DNA of 64,000 nucleotides. Source: WTFY01 sp965220875 (GTDB taxonomy: Bacteria; Pseudomonadota; Gammaproteobacteria; UBA4575). This document shows, one piece after another, positions 43,364 through 53,497 of the stretch. The stretch's first letter is position 1, and the number at the start of each line of letters is the position of its first letter. The notes beneath the pieces were generated by a model. That model searched no databases, was not told the origin of the DNA, and worked only from the letters and a program-made list of their open reading frames with translations. The DNA lies in NCBI GenBank assembly GCA_965220875.1, contig OZ244849.1, positions 620,001 to 684,000 of the forward strand, read 5' to 3'. The position numbers were made by a program, and so were the translations under genes.

Positions 43364-44707
43364 GTGCCCGGCGTCACTCCGTCCCCTGACGATCCGATCT
43401 GTGCCGTCGCCACCCCGCCCGGGCGCGGTGCCCTGGCCGTGGTTCGCCTGTCCGGGCGCGGTGCCCGGGCCATCGCCGGGCGGGTCACGCGCAAGGAGCT
43501 GGTTCCGCGCAAGGCGGTCCTGACCGGCTTTCGCGACGGCAACGGCGAGAGGATTGACCAGGGGCTGGCCCTCTATTTCCAGGCGCCCGCCTCGTTCACG
43601 GGCGAGGACCTGGTGGAGTTCCACTGCCACGGCAACCCGGTCGTGTGCGAGATGCTGGTGGATGCGCTGTGCGCACAGGGCGCGCGGCGCGCGGAACCCG
43701 GCGAGTTCAGCCTGCGCGCCTTCCTCAACAACAAGCTCGACCTGGCCCAGGCCGAGGCCATCGCGGACCTCATCTCCAGCACCACGGAACAGTGCGTGCG
43801 CACGGCGGGACGGTCCCTGCAGGGCGCCTTCTCGAAGCGCGTGAAGGAGGTGCTGGACCGCCTGGTGGGGGTGCGCACCGGGGTGGAGGCCTGCCTCGAC
43901 TTTCCTGACGAGGACGCCGGGGCGCCTCCGGGACAGGCGCTGCACGGGCCGCTGTCGGCCCTCGACGGGGAACTGGACGAACTGCTGGAACAGGCCCGTT
44001 CGGGTGAACGCCTGCACGCCGGGGCGACCGTTGCGATTGTCGGGGCGCCCAATGTCGGCAAGTCCAGCCTGATCAACGCCCTCGCACAAAGCGAGATCGC
44101 GATCGTGACGGCGGTTCCGGGCACCACGCGCGACCCGGTCGTGGCGGATATCGAGGTCCACGGCCTGCCGGTGCGGCTGGTGGACACGGCGGGTCTGCGC
44201 ACAACCGGTGACGAGGTGGAACAGCTGGGCATCGAGCGTACCCGGCGTATCCTCGCCGAGGCAGACCTGGTGCTGTGGCTGGACGACCTCTCGCAGCCGG
44301 AGCCGGCCGGCCTGGCGCCGGAGGGGGTCGAGGCCTCCAGGGTGATCCGGGTACACAACAAGACCGACCTGGTTGCCCGGCATGCCGAGCCCGGCCGACA
44401 GGAGCTCTATCTGTCCGTGAAGACAGGGTCCGGGATGGAGGCGCTGGTGGAACGGATCCGGGCGCGGGTGCTGGGCCGTGAGCAGGCCAGCACCCCCTTT
44501 CTGGCCCGCGCACGCCACCTGGACGCCCTGCAGCGCACGCGGGCCCACGTTCGCAGCGCCCTGCAGTGTCTCCACCGGGGGCAGGACCTGGAGCTTGCGG
44601 GCGAGGACCTGCGGCTGGCCCAGCAGGCACTGGGCGAGATCACGGGGGAATTCAGCCCCGACGACCTGCTGGGCAGCATCTTCAGTGAATTCTGCATCGG
44701 AAAGTAG
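43364..44707 (+). CDS. mnmE: tRNA modification GTPase MnmE
   Basis: With MnmG it builds cmnm5U34 in tRNAs. 447 residues: N-terminal folate-binding domain (ICAVATPPGRGALAVVRLSG), G1 GAPNVGKSS, switch TTRDPV, G3 DTAGLR, G4 NKTD, and the C-terminal FCIGK with the catalytic cysteine. GTG 43364 start. Confidence 0.96.
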   Translation: MPGVTPSPDDPICAVATPPGRGALAVVRLSGRGARAIAGRVTRKELVPRKAVLTGFRDGNGERIDQGLALYFQAPASFTGEDLVEFHCHGNPVVCEMLVDALCAQGARRAEPGEFSLRAFLNNKLDLAQAEAIADLISSTTEQCVRTAGRSLQGAFSKRVKEVLDRLVGVRTGVEACLDFPDEDAGAPPGQALHGPLSALDGELDELLEQARSGERLHAGATVAIVGAPNVGKSSLINALAQSEIAIVTAVPGTTRDPVVADIEVHGLPVRLVDTAGLRTTGDEVEQLGIERTRRILAEADLVLWLDDLSQPEPAGLAPEGVEASRVIRVHNKTDLVARHAEPGRQELYLSVKTGSGMEALVERIRARVLGREQASTPFLARARHLDALQRTRAHVRSALQCLHRGQDLELAGEDLRLAQQALGEITGEFSPDDLLGSIFSEFCIGK

Positions 44708-44830
44708 TCGAGTCTGGATACGGGGTCCAGTACAATGGGCTGCGGGCAGGCCGGGCACCACCACCGCCGGCCGGTCCGGAACACGGGAAAGCCAGATGTC
44801 GATTCACCTCATACACAGGGCGTGCGGGCC

Positions 44831-46711
44831 ATGAGCCGGCGCTGCGATGTCATCGTGGTCGGTGGCGGTCACGCCGGCACCGAGGCGGCGCTTGCGGCCG
44901 CCCGCATGGGATGCCGCACGCTGCTGGTGACGCACAACATCGAGACCATCGGCCAGATGAGCTGCAATCCGGCGATCGGCGGCATCGGCAAGAGCCACCT
45001 GGTGCGCGAGATCGACGCCATGGGGGGCGCCATGGCGCTGGCCGCGGACCGTGCCGGCATCCAGTTCCGCATCCTGAATTCGAGCAAGGGGCCGGCCGTG
45101 CGGGCCACGCGCGCGCAGGCCGACCGTGTGCTGTACAAGGCGGCCATCCGCGAGCAGATCGAGAACCAGGCCAACCTGCAGGTCTTCCAGCAGCCCGTGG
45201 AGGACCTGCTTCTGGAACAGGATGCCGTGCGCGGGGTAGTGACCCAGGCCGGGATCCGGTTCGAGGCCCCCGCCGTGGTGCTGACCGCGGGCACGTTCCT
45301 GGACGGCAGGGTCCACGTGGGCGACAACCAGTATGCGGCCGGGCGCGCCGGGGATCCGCCGGCCCGGACGCTGGCGCAACGCCTGCGGGAATTGCCGTTC
45401 CGCACCGGCCGCCTGAAGACCGGCACGCCGCCCCGCCTGGACGGACGGACCATCGACTACCGCCGCATGGAGCCCCAGCCGGGAGAGGTTCCGGTTCCGG
45501 TGTTCTCGTTCATGGGTACCGCCGCGATGCATCCGCGGCAGGTCCACTGCCACATCACGCATACCGGCGAGGCCACGCACGCCATCATCCGCCGCGACCT
45601 GCACCGCTCGCCCATGTACAACGGCCGCATCGAGAGTGTCGGGCCACGGTACTGCCCTTCCATCGAGGACAAGGTGACCCGCTTCGCCGAGCGCACGCAG
45701 CACCAGGTGTTCATCGAGCCCGAAGGCCTGCACACCCACGAGGTCTACCCGAACGGGCTTTCGACCAGCCTGCCGTACGAGACGCAATGCAGGCTGGTGC
45801 AGTCGATCAGGGGACTCGAGCAGGCGCACATCACGCGCCCGGGATACGCCATCGAATACGACTATTTCGATCCCCGGGACCTGCAGCCCGGCCTGCAGAC
45901 CCGCGCCATCCGCGGCCTGTACTTTGCGGGCCAGATCAATGGCACCACCGGCTACGAGGAAGCCGCGGCCCAGGGCCTGCTGGCCGGGATCAACGCCGCA
46001 CGCCAGGTGCAGGACCGGGAGCCCTGGGTGGTCGGGCGCGACCAGGCCTACATCGGGGTCATGGTGGATGACCTGGTCACACGGGGCACCGTGGAGCCGT
46101 ACCGCATGTTTACCAGCCGGGCCGAGTTTCGCCTGATCCTGCGCCAGGACAACGCGGACCTGCGCCTCAGTGAAACGGCACGCCGGCTGGGATGCCTGCC
46201 GGAAGAGCGGTGGCAGGCCTTCGTGCGCAAGCGGGAGGCCATCGACGCACACACCCGGCACCTGAAACAGGCGGTTCTGCGGCCGGGCACGGACCGGGCC
46301 CGGCAGTGCGGGCAGGCGCTGGACAGTGAACTGAAGCGGGAATGCAGCCTGTACGAGCTGCTGCGAAGGCCGGAGGCGGACCTGCGGAGCCTGAGCCGGT
46401 TCGTGCCCGGACTGGACGGGATCCCAGCAGAAGTTGCCGAACAGATCGAGATCCAGGCCCGGTACGCAGGCTACATCGAGCGCCAGAAGGCGCAGGCCCG
46501 TCACCTTTCGCAGCAGGAACATGTCCGGCTGCCGGAGGACCTGGAGTATGCATCGATCACGGGCCTGTCCAACGAGGCCCGGCAGAAACTGGTCGAGGTG
46601 CGCCCCCGGACCCTGGGCCATGCCGCCAGGATTCCGGGCATCACCGCCGCCACGCTGTCGCTGCTGCTGGTTCACCTGAAGGCCCGGGAGCGGCTGAAAC
46701 GAAGTGCCTGA
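44831..46711 (+). CDS. mnmG: tRNA uridine 5-carboxymethylaminomethyl modification enzyme MnmG
   Basis: FAD partner of MnmE, 626 residues. VVGGGHAGTEAALAAARMG binds FAD; SCNPAIGGIGKSHLVREIDAMGG-type and LKTGTPPRLDGR are conserved signatures. ATG 44831 starts the family N-terminus; 123 bp separate it from mnmE, so it may have its own promoter. Confidence 0.96.
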   Translation: MSRRCDVIVVGGGHAGTEAALAAARMGCRTLLVTHNIETIGQMSCNPAIGGIGKSHLVREIDAMGGAMALAADRAGIQFRILNSSKGPAVRATRAQADRVLYKAAIREQIENQANLQVFQQPVEDLLLEQDAVRGVVTQAGIRFEAPAVVLTAGTFLDGRVHVGDNQYAAGRAGDPPARTLAQRLRELPFRTGRLKTGTPPRLDGRTIDYRRMEPQPGEVPVPVFSFMGTAAMHPRQVHCHITHTGEATHAIIRRDLHRSPMYNGRIESVGPRYCPSIEDKVTRFAERTQHQVFIEPEGLHTHEVYPNGLSTSLPYETQCRLVQSIRGLEQAHITRPGYAIEYDYFDPRDLQPGLQTRAIRGLYFAGQINGTTGYEEAAAQGLLAGINAARQVQDREPWVVGRDQAYIGVMVDDLVTRGTVEPYRMFTSRAEFRLILRQDNADLRLSETARRLGCLPEERWQAFVRKREAIDAHTRHLKQAVLRPGTDRARQCGQALDSELKRECSLYELLRRPEADLRSLSRFVPGLDGIPAEVAEQIEIQARYAGYIERQKAQARHLSQQEHVRLPEDLEYASITGLSNEARQKLVEVRPRTLGHAARIPGITAATLSLLLVHLKARERLKRSA

Positions 46712-46746
46712 AGACCGCGGCAGCGTCCCCGGACCCCGGACCGGTC

Positions 46747-47364
46747 ATGGATGATGCGCGGCTGCTCGAGACAGGCCTGCGATCGATGCACGCAAGTGCC
46801 GATGTCAACCAGAGGCAGGCACTGCTACAATTTGTCCGACTGCTGCAGAAATGGAACCGGGTCTACAACCTGACGGCGACACGGGGGTCCAGCGAGATTA
46901 TCCGCAGGCACGTCTTTGACAGCCTGACCGTGATGCCGTACATCGAGGGCCGCCGCGTGATCGATGTCGGCAGCGGGGCCGGACTCCCCGGTCTCGTGCT
47001 GGCCATCCTGTGCGGCGAACGGGAGTTTGTGCTGCTGGATGCCAATGCCAGGAAAACCCGGTTCATGCGGCAGGCGATCATTGAAATCGGGCTGGAGAAC
47101 GCAAGGGTGTGCCAGCAGAGGGTGGAACAGTATGTGCCGGAGAACGGGTTCGATACGGTGGTGAGCCGCGCCTTTGCTCCCGTCGAGGCGCTGTTCGCGT
47201 CGGTGGAGCACCTGCTGGACCGCGGCCGGGTGGTCCTGATGCTGGGCAGGGAGCCCGGGCTGCCGCCCCTGCCTTCGGGATACCGGCTGACGGGAATGTA
47301 CCCGGCCCGCATCCCGGGCGTGAAGACGCACCGGCATATCGCAACGGTTGAAAAGGGCGCATGA
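46747..47364 (+). CDS. rsmG: 16S rRNA (guanine527-N7)-methyltransferase
   Basis: A 205-residue SAM methyltransferase acting on G527 of 16S rRNA. WNRVYNLTAT and VIDVGSGAGLPGLVLAI (motif I) are typical. ATG 46747 lies 35 bp after mnmG. Its stop overlaps the parA start as ATGA. Confidence 0.95.
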   Translation: MDDARLLETGLRSMHASADVNQRQALLQFVRLLQKWNRVYNLTATRGSSEIIRRHVFDSLTVMPYIEGRRVIDVGSGAGLPGLVLAILCGEREFVLLDANARKTRFMRQAIIEIGLENARVCQQRVEQYVPENGFDTVVSRAFAPVEALFASVEHLLDRGRVVLMLGREPGLPPLPSGYRLTGMYPARIPGVKTHRHIATVEKGA

Positions 47365-48158
47365 AAACGGTTTCCGTGACAAACCAGAAAGGGGGCGTGG
47401 GCAAGACCACCACTTCGGTAAACCTTGCCGCGGCCATGGCCAGCGTGCGGCGCAGGGTCCTGCTCATCGACCTGGACCCGCAGGGCAACGCCACCATGGG
47501 TTCCGGGGTAGACAAGCGCACCGTGGAATACACGACCGCGCAGGTGCTGCTGCAGGAGGCGGCCGCGGCCGAGTGCATCATCCGGGGCTGCAAGGGCGGC
47601 TACGACCTGATGCCCGGCAACGAGACGCTGACCGTGGCGGAAGTCAGGCTGCTGGAGCTGGAACAAAGGGAATACAGGCTGCGCGAGGCCTTGCGGGGAG
47701 CGCTGGGCGCCCAGTATGATTACGTCTTTATCGATTGTCCGCCCTCGCTGAACATGCTTACGCTCAATGGCCTGGTGGCCGCCGACAGCGTCATCATCCC
47801 GACGCAGTGCGAGTACTACGCCCTCGAGGGACTGTCTGCGCTGATGCAGACCATCGAGCGGGTTCGCCAGAGCGCAAACCCGGGACTCAGGATCGAGGGC
47901 CTGTTGCGCACCATGTTCGACTCGCGCAACAATCTGGCCAACGATGTCTCCACGCAACTCACCTCGCATTTCGGCGAGAGCGTCTACCGCACCATCATCC
48001 CGCGCAACGTCACGCTGGCGGAAGCGCCCAGCCATGGCCTGCCCGTGCTGCTGTATGACGAGCGTTCACGAGGCGCCCTGGCCTACCTGAATCTTGCCAG
48101 TGAACTGCTGCAGCGCAACGGGGAAACCGGCGTGCCGGAACCCCGGGTACAGGGCTGA
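47361..48158 (+). CDS. parA: Chromosome partitioning ATPase ParA (Soj)
   Basis: A 265-residue deviant-Walker ATPase for origin segregation. KGGVGKTTT (from residue 10) is Walker A with the signature lysine, LLIDLDPQGNATMGSG the A' motif and DYVFIDCPPSLNMLT Walker B. Starts at ATGA overlapping rsmG; parB follows seven bases on. Confidence 0.96.
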   Translation: MKTVSVTNQKGGVGKTTTSVNLAAAMASVRRRVLLIDLDPQGNATMGSGVDKRTVEYTTAQVLLQEAAAAECIIRGCKGGYDLMPGNETLTVAEVRLLELEQREYRLREALRGALGAQYDYVFIDCPPSLNMLTLNGLVAADSVIIPTQCEYYALEGLSALMQTIERVRQSANPGLRIEGLLRTMFDSRNNLANDVSTQLTSHFGESVYRTIIPRNVTLAEAPSHGLPVLLYDERSRGALAYLNLASELLQRNGETGVPEPRVQG

Positions 48159-48165
48159 GGCCGCC

Positions 48166-49035
48166 ATGAAGAAGAAAAAACCGGGACTGGGGGCGCTGGG
48201 AATCGATGTGCTGCTGAGCACGGGGGGTCCGGCCCCGCCGGCCGGGGACGCCTCCCTGCGCACATTGCCGGTGGAACTGGTCCACCGCAGCCCGTACCAG
48301 CCGCGCAGGCAGGTGAACCCCGAGGCCCTGGAGGAACTGGCGGACTCCATCCGCCGCCAGGGCGTCATACAGCCGGTCGTCGTGCGCAGGGTCGAGGGGG
48401 AATACCAGCTGATTGCGGGGGAGCGGCGCTGGCGTGCGGCGCAGCAGGCGGGACTGCTGGAGATCCCGGCGGTGATCCGGGACGTCGACGACCAGCAGGC
48501 GGCCGCGCTGGCGCTGGTGGAAAACCTGCAGCGCGAGGACCTGAACCCGCTGGAAGAGGCCAGGGCCTACTCGGGCCTGGTCGAGCAGTTCGGTCTCACG
48601 CACCAGGAGGTCGGGGAAGCCGTGGGACGGTCCCGTGCCGCGGTCAGCAACAGCCTGCGGCTGCTGGCCCTGCCGGCAGGCGTACAGGACATGCTGGACC
48701 GGGGACAGATCGAGATGGGCCATGCACGCGCCCTGCTGGCCCTGGAGGCGGCCCGGGCACTCGCTGCGGCACAGGAGGTCGTGCGGCGCAAGCTGTCGGT
48801 GCGGGCTGCCGAGGCACTGGTCAGGAAGATCCAGTCCGGGCAGCCAGGCAGGCGCGGGGGCGAGGCAGCGGAGCCGGACCCGGATATCCGGCGCATGGAA
48901 CGCAGGCTTTCGGAACGGCTCGGAACGAACGTGGCGATCCAGCATCGTCGAGACGGCAGCGGCCGGGTACAGATCCGCTATGCCAGTCTGGACGAATTCG
49001 ACGGGATCGTCAGGAAACTGGCACCGGACACGTAA
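48166..49035 (+). CDS. parB: Chromosome partitioning protein ParB (Spo0J)
   Basis: A 289-residue parS-binding CTPase clamp. RSPYQPRR and GERRWRAAQQAG are the two CTP-binding boxes; LTHQEVGEAVGRSRAAVSNSLRLL is the helix-turn-helix. Its likely binding sites are the two parS-like palindromes in recF. ATG 48166 gives the usual short basic N-terminus. Confidence 0.96.
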   Translation: MKKKKPGLGALGIDVLLSTGGPAPPAGDASLRTLPVELVHRSPYQPRRQVNPEALEELADSIRRQGVIQPVVVRRVEGEYQLIAGERRWRAAQQAGLLEIPAVIRDVDDQQAAALALVENLQREDLNPLEEARAYSGLVEQFGLTHQEVGEAVGRSRAAVSNSLRLLALPAGVQDMLDRGQIEMGHARALLALEAARALAAAQEVVRRKLSVRAAEALVRKIQSGQPGRRGGEAAEPDPDIRRMERRLSERLGTNVAIQHRRDGSGRVQIRYASLDEFDGIVRKLAPDT

Positions 49036-49151
49036 CCGCCGGACCCGGTCCGGACTGCGCCCTGGCCGCAGCCGCCCGGCGAAGCATCGCGCGCGGCCGG
49101 GATGGCGGGAGACGGGCTGCACGAAACCCGTGAATCGACCGGTCCACACGG

Positions 49152-49180
49152 TTGAGATTTTGCTGGCTTGACCGTATACT
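49152..49180 (+). promoter_or_regulatory. Sigma70 promoter of the ATP synthase operon
   Basis: TTGAGA at 49152-49157, exactly 17 bases, then TATACT at 49175-49180: each box matches consensus at five of six positions. It lies about 100 bases before atpI in the 247-bp parB-atpI spacer. Confidence 0.7.
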
Positions 49181-49282
49181 TCGCGCCTCTTGTACAAGAT
49201 CAGGCCTGCCGTTCAAGAAGAAGGGCGGACCAGTGGCTGCCAGGCGCACGGGACGGGGAGTGCTGCGGGCAGGCATCCAAAG

Positions 49283-49690
49283 ATGAAACGAAATGTGGCT
49301 CGAAATCCGGGACTGCCTTCGCAGGTAAGCTGGATCCTGGCTGTCCAGTGGGCCGTGACACTGTGTGCAGGAGCGGTCCTGTTCGCGGTCAAGCGTGAAT
49401 GGGCCCTGTCCGTGCTGCTGGGCGGGCTGATCTGCGTGCTGCCGAACATGTTTTTTGCACGGCAGCTGTTTGCAAGAAGGCGCAGCGTGCAGTTGCAGGG
49501 CCTGGTATGGTCCGCGTTTGGTGTGGAGATCGTCAAGATCGTCCTGACGTTAATATTGTTTGCGGTAGTTTTTATACAGTATAAGGAAGTTCACCCTCTG
49601 GCACTGCTGGTCGCCTATTTCACGACCTACTCCTGCAACTGGGTGGTTCCATTAATCAAGCCTGATCCGTTCATCCAAAAAGCATCCTGA
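49283..49690 (+). CDS. atpI: ATP synthase protein I
   Basis: A 135-residue membrane protein with four hydrophobic segments, the usual assembly factor for the c-ring at the head of the atp operon. ATG 49283 was chosen for the common AtpI-size product; the frame extends upstream. It stops three bases before atpB. Confidence 0.85.
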   Translation: MKRNVARNPGLPSQVSWILAVQWAVTLCAGAVLFAVKREWALSVLLGGLICVLPNMFFARQLFARRRSVQLQGLVWSAFGVEIVKIVLTLILFAVVFIQYKEVHPLALLVAYFTTYSCNWVVPLIKPDPFIQKAS

Positions 49691-49693
49691 AGC

Positions 49694-50557
49694 ATGGCTG
49701 GCGCAATCACCCCCTCCGAATATATCCAGCACCACCTGACCAACTGGACCTTCGGCAAACACCCGGACGGTCACTGGGGCTTTGCGCACAACGCGGAAGA
49801 GGTGGCGCAGATGGGTTTCTGGTCGATCCATGTGGACAGCCTGTTGTGGTCGTTCCTGCTTGGCGCGATCTTCCTGTTCGTGTTTCACCGGGCGGCCCGC
49901 AACATGACGTCCGGCCCGCCGGGCAGACTGCAGAATTTCGTGGAATGGGTGGTCGAGTTCGTCGATCAGAACGTGCGCGGCTCGTTCAGCGCAAAGAATG
50001 ACCTCGTCGCCCCGCTGTCGCTCACGGTCTTCTTCTGGGTGCTGCTGATGAACCTGATGGACCTGGTCCCGGTGGACTGGCTTCCCTGGCTGGCCGGCCA
50101 GTTCGGCCATGCGGTGCTGGGCATGGACCCGCATCACGTGTATTTCAAGGTGGTGCCGACCACGGATCTCAATGTCACGGCAGGACTGGCGCTCGCGGTG
50201 TTCGTGCTGATGCTGTACTACAGCGTCAAGGTCAAGGGCCTCGGCGGCTTCCTTGCGGAACTCTCGTTCCAGCCGTTCGGCAAGTGGGGCCTGCCTGCGA
50301 ACCTGCTGCTGGAGGGGATTTCGCTGATCTCCAAGCCGGTATCCCTGGCCCTGCGGCTGTTCGGCAACCTGTATGCGGGGGAGATGATCTTCATCCTGAT
50401 CGCGCTGCTGTACAGCGGCGGCATCGTCTGGGGAACCCTGGGCGGGGTGCTGCAGCTGGGCTGGGCAATCTTCCACATACTGATCATCCTGCTGCAGGCA
50501 TTTATTTTCATGGTGCTCACCATCGTGTACCTGGACATGGCGCACCAGCATCACTAG
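49694..50557 (+). CDS. atpB: ATP synthase F0 subunit a
   Basis: Proton-channel subunit, 287 residues. Arg221 in SLALRLFGNLYAGE is the essential arginine facing the c-ring. Several conserved membrane helices (TVFFWVLLMNLMDLVP, VFVLMLYYS) are visible. Confidence 0.96.
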   Translation: MAGAITPSEYIQHHLTNWTFGKHPDGHWGFAHNAEEVAQMGFWSIHVDSLLWSFLLGAIFLFVFHRAARNMTSGPPGRLQNFVEWVVEFVDQNVRGSFSAKNDLVAPLSLTVFFWVLLMNLMDLVPVDWLPWLAGQFGHAVLGMDPHHVYFKVVPTTDLNVTAGLALAVFVLMLYYSVKVKGLGGFLAELSFQPFGKWGLPANLLLEGISLISKPVSLALRLFGNLYAGEMIFILIALLYSGGIVWGTLGGVLQLGWAIFHILIILLQAFIFMVLTIVYLDMAHQHH

Positions 50558-50608
50558 ACAGGCAATATTGCACAATTACTTTACGCATTTGGTAACAGGA
50601 GAACGAAG

Positions 50609-50842
50609 ATGGAATTAGCACAAGCTGTACTTTACATAGCGGGGGCACTCATGCTTGGCATCGGTGCGGCAGGCGCTGCCGTGGGCATCGGTGTACTCGG
50701 CGGCCGTTTTCTCGAGGGGGCGGCACGACAGCCGGAACTCATTCCCATGCTCAGGACACAGTTTTTCATTGTGATGGGCCTGGTGGATGCGCTGCCTGTC
50801 ATCGCCATCGCCATCGGGCTGTACGTCCTGTTTGCGGTGTAG
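50609..50842 (+). CDS. atpE: ATP synthase F0 subunit c
   Basis: A 77-residue two-helix ring subunit. Asp60 in MGLVDALPVIAI is the proton carrier. The helix lacks the Gln/Glu pattern of sodium-coupled rings, so H+ coupling is expected. AGGAG precedes the ATG. Confidence 0.97.
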   Translation: MELAQAVLYIAGALMLGIGAAGAAVGIGVLGGRFLEGAARQPELIPMLRTQFFIVMGLVDALPVIAIAIGLYVLFAV

Positions 50843-50890
50843 GCCCGCAGGCGGACCCTTTCCCTGATCACTACGAGGTAGAGCCCGGAC

Positions 50891-51361
50891 ATGAATATAG
50901 GTCTTACATTACTCGGTCAAACCATTGCATTTGTCGTCTTTGTCCTGTTCTGCATGAAATTCGTGTGGCCCCCGATCATGACCGCGCTGAACGAGCGCAA
51001 GAAGAAGATCGCGGATGGGCTGGCCGAGGCGGAACGCGGCTTCAAGCAGCAGGAGCTGGCCGAGCGGAACGCGGAACAGAAACTGTCTGAAGCCAAGCAG
51101 CAGGCCAACGACATCCTGAACCAGGCGCACAAGCGAGCCAATGAAATCGTGGAAGACGCCAAGATGGCGGCGGTTGAGGAAGGAAACCGGATCAAGGAGT
51201 CGGCCCATGCCGAGGTGGAGAAGGAAGTCCACCGTGCCACCGAGCAGCTCAGGGTCCAGGTCTCGGCGGTCGCCGTGGCGGGTGCGGAGCGGATTTTGAA
51301 AAAGGAAATCGACGCCGGTGCCCACCAGGACATCCTGGACGAGCTGGCGGCGCAGATTTGA
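50891..51361 (+). CDS. atpF: ATP synthase F0 subunit b
   Basis: Peripheral stalk subunit, 156 residues: one N-terminal transmembrane segment (LGQTIAFVVFVLFCMKFVW) and a long charged coiled coil. Length and position are those of E. coli AtpF. Confidence 0.96.
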   Translation: MNIGLTLLGQTIAFVVFVLFCMKFVWPPIMTALNERKKKIADGLAEAERGFKQQELAERNAEQKLSEAKQQANDILNQAHKRANEIVEDAKMAAVEEGNRIKESAHAEVEKEVHRATEQLRVQVSAVAVAGAERILKKEIDAGAHQDILDELAAQI

Positions 51362-51372
51362 GGTCGGGATAG

Positions 51373-51909
51373 ATGTCGGAACAAGCCACCGCCGCAAGAC
51401 CGTACGCCCGCGCCGCCTTTGAAGTCGCGGTGGCCGGCGGCACGCAGCAGCAGTGGACCGACATGCTGGCCTTCATGGAGGTCGTGGCCGCGGACCCGGT
51501 CATGCGCGCGCTGCTGGACAGCCCCGTGCTGTCAAGGCAGCAGGCCGCGGACCTGTTCATTTCGGTCTGTGAGGGGCGGGTCAGTGAACAGGGCGCAAAC
51601 TTCATCCGGCTGCTGGCAGAGAATGCCCGCATGCACCTGCTGGGCGAGATCGCGGCACTGTACCGGCAGTACCGGGCCGATGCCGAGGGGACCGTCGATG
51701 CCGAGGTGATTTCGGCCAGCGCCGTGAACGAGGCGCAACTGGCGAGCATCTCGACGGCACTGAAGCGGCGCCTGGGCAAAGAGGTACGGCTGGCCTCGCG
51801 CATCGATTCGTCCCTGATCGGCGGGGCGGTCATCCGGGCAGGCGATCTGGTAATCGACGGGTCCGTTCGCGGACGGCTCGACAAGCTTTCTGCCGCCCTT
51901 GCGCACTGA
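51373..51909 (+). CDS. atpH: ATP synthase F1 subunit delta
   Basis: A 178-residue subunit joining F1 to the b stalk. ARPYARAAFEVA at the N-terminus and GGAVIRAGDLVIDGSVRGRLDKL at the C-terminus are diagnostic. Confidence 0.96.
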   Translation: MSEQATAARPYARAAFEVAVAGGTQQQWTDMLAFMEVVAADPVMRALLDSPVLSRQQAADLFISVCEGRVSEQGANFIRLLAENARMHLLGEIAALYRQYRADAEGTVDAEVISASAVNEAQLASISTALKRRLGKEVRLASRIDSSLIGGAVIRAGDLVIDGSVRGRLDKLSAALAH

Positions 51910-51943
51910 ATGCACAGGACAGGGCAAACAAGAGGATTCGAAC

Positions 51944-53485
51944 ATGCAACTTAACCCAACTGAAATCAGTGAATTGATCAAGCAGCGTATCGAGAATTTC
52001 GATACGGCCGCACAGGCGCGCACCGAAGGCACGGTGGTCGGCGTCACGGATGGCATCGTGCGCATCCATGGCCTGGCGGACGTGATGGCCGGCGAGATGC
52101 TGGAGTTCCCGCAGAACACGTTCGGCCTGGCCCTGAACCTGGAGCGTGACTCGGTGGGTGCGGTCGTGCTCGGTGAATACCGGCATATCAAGGAAGGCGA
52201 CAAGGTCTCCTGCACCAGCAGGATCCTGGAAGTGCCGGTCGGCCCCGAAATGCTGGGCCGGGTGGTGGATTCCCTGGGCAACGGCATTGACGGCAAGGGG
52301 CCGGTGGAGTGCGGCGCCTCGTCCGCGATTGAAAAGATTGCCCCCGGCGTCATCGAGCGCCAGTCCGTCAGCCAGCCGGTGCAGACCGGGCTGAAGTCCA
52401 TCGATTCCATGGTGCCCATCGGCCGCGGCCAGCGGGAACTGATCATCGGCGACCGCCAGACCGGCAAGACCGCTCTGGCCGTGGATACCATCATCAACCA
52501 GAAGGGCACGGGCATCAAGTGCATTTACGTGGCGATCGGGCAGAAGAACTCCTCGATTGCCAATGTGGTCCGCAAGCTGGAAGAGCACGGGGCCATGGAG
52601 CATACCATCGTCGTCGCGGCCAGCGCTTCGGACTCCGCGGCCATGCAGTACATCGCACCGTATTCGGGATGCGCGATGGGCGAGTATTTCCGGGACCGGG
52701 GCGAGGATGCGCTGATCATATACGATGACCTGACCAAGCAGGCCTGGGCCTACCGCCAGGTGTCCCTGCTGCTGAGGCGCCCGCCGGGCCGGGAGGCCTA
52801 CCCGGGGGATGTATTCTACCTGCACTCGCGCCTGCTGGAGCGGGCATCGAGGGTGAACGCCGATTACGTGGAACGCTTCACCGGCGGCGAGGTCACCGGG
52901 CGCACCGGGTCCCTGACGGCACTGCCGATCATCGAAACGCAGGCCGGGGACGTGTCGGCCTTCGTGCCGACCAATGTCATCTCGATCACGGACGGCCAGA
53001 TTTTCCTGGAGAGTGACCTGTTCAACGCGGGATTCCGTCCGGCGATCAATGCGGGCCTGTCGGTATCGCGTGTCGGCGGGGCCGCGCAGACCCAGGTCAT
53101 CAAGAAGCTGGGCGGCGGGGTCCGCCTGGCCCTGGCGCAGTACCGCGAACTGGCGGCGTTCTCGCAGTTCGCTTCCGACCTGGACGAGCAGACGCGCAAG
53201 CAGCTGGAGCGTGGTGAGCGGGTCATGGAGCTGATGAAGCAGCCCCAGTACACGCCGCTGACGGTCGCGGACATGGCGGTGTCGCTGTTTGCCGTGGACC
53301 AGGGGTATGTGGACGACGTCGAGGTCGGCGAGGTCGTGCGTTTTGAAAAGGCCATGCATGATTTCGTGCGCTCGCAGCACCAGGAGCTGCTGGATACCAT
53401 CAACCGCACGGGCGAATACGATGATGAGACCGAGGCGGGCCTGCGCCGGGCGGTCGAGGATTTCAAGGCCAAGGGTACCTGGTAG
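51944..53485 (+). CDS. atpA: ATP synthase F1 subunit alpha
   Basis: Non-catalytic nucleotide-binding subunit, 513 residues. The P-loop is GDRQTGKT at 169-176. ATG 51944 gives the standard N-terminus MQLNPTEISELIKQRI. Follows atpH after 34 bp. Confidence 0.97.
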   Translation: MQLNPTEISELIKQRIENFDTAAQARTEGTVVGVTDGIVRIHGLADVMAGEMLEFPQNTFGLALNLERDSVGAVVLGEYRHIKEGDKVSCTSRILEVPVGPEMLGRVVDSLGNGIDGKGPVECGASSAIEKIAPGVIERQSVSQPVQTGLKSIDSMVPIGRGQRELIIGDRQTGKTALAVDTIINQKGTGIKCIYVAIGQKNSSIANVVRKLEEHGAMEHTIVVAASASDSAAMQYIAPYSGCAMGEYFRDRGEDALIIYDDLTKQAWAYRQVSLLLRRPPGREAYPGDVFYLHSRLLERASRVNADYVERFTGGEVTGRTGSLTALPIIETQAGDVSAFVPTNVISITDGQIFLESDLFNAGFRPAINAGLSVSRVGGAAQTQVIKKLGGGVRLALAQYRELAAFSQFASDLDEQTRKQLERGERVMELMKQPQYTPLTVADMAVSLFAVDQGYVDDVEVGEVVRFEKAMHDFVRSQHQELLDTINRTGEYDDETEAGLRRAVEDFKAKGTW

Positions 53486-53497
53486 GACGCAGCAGTC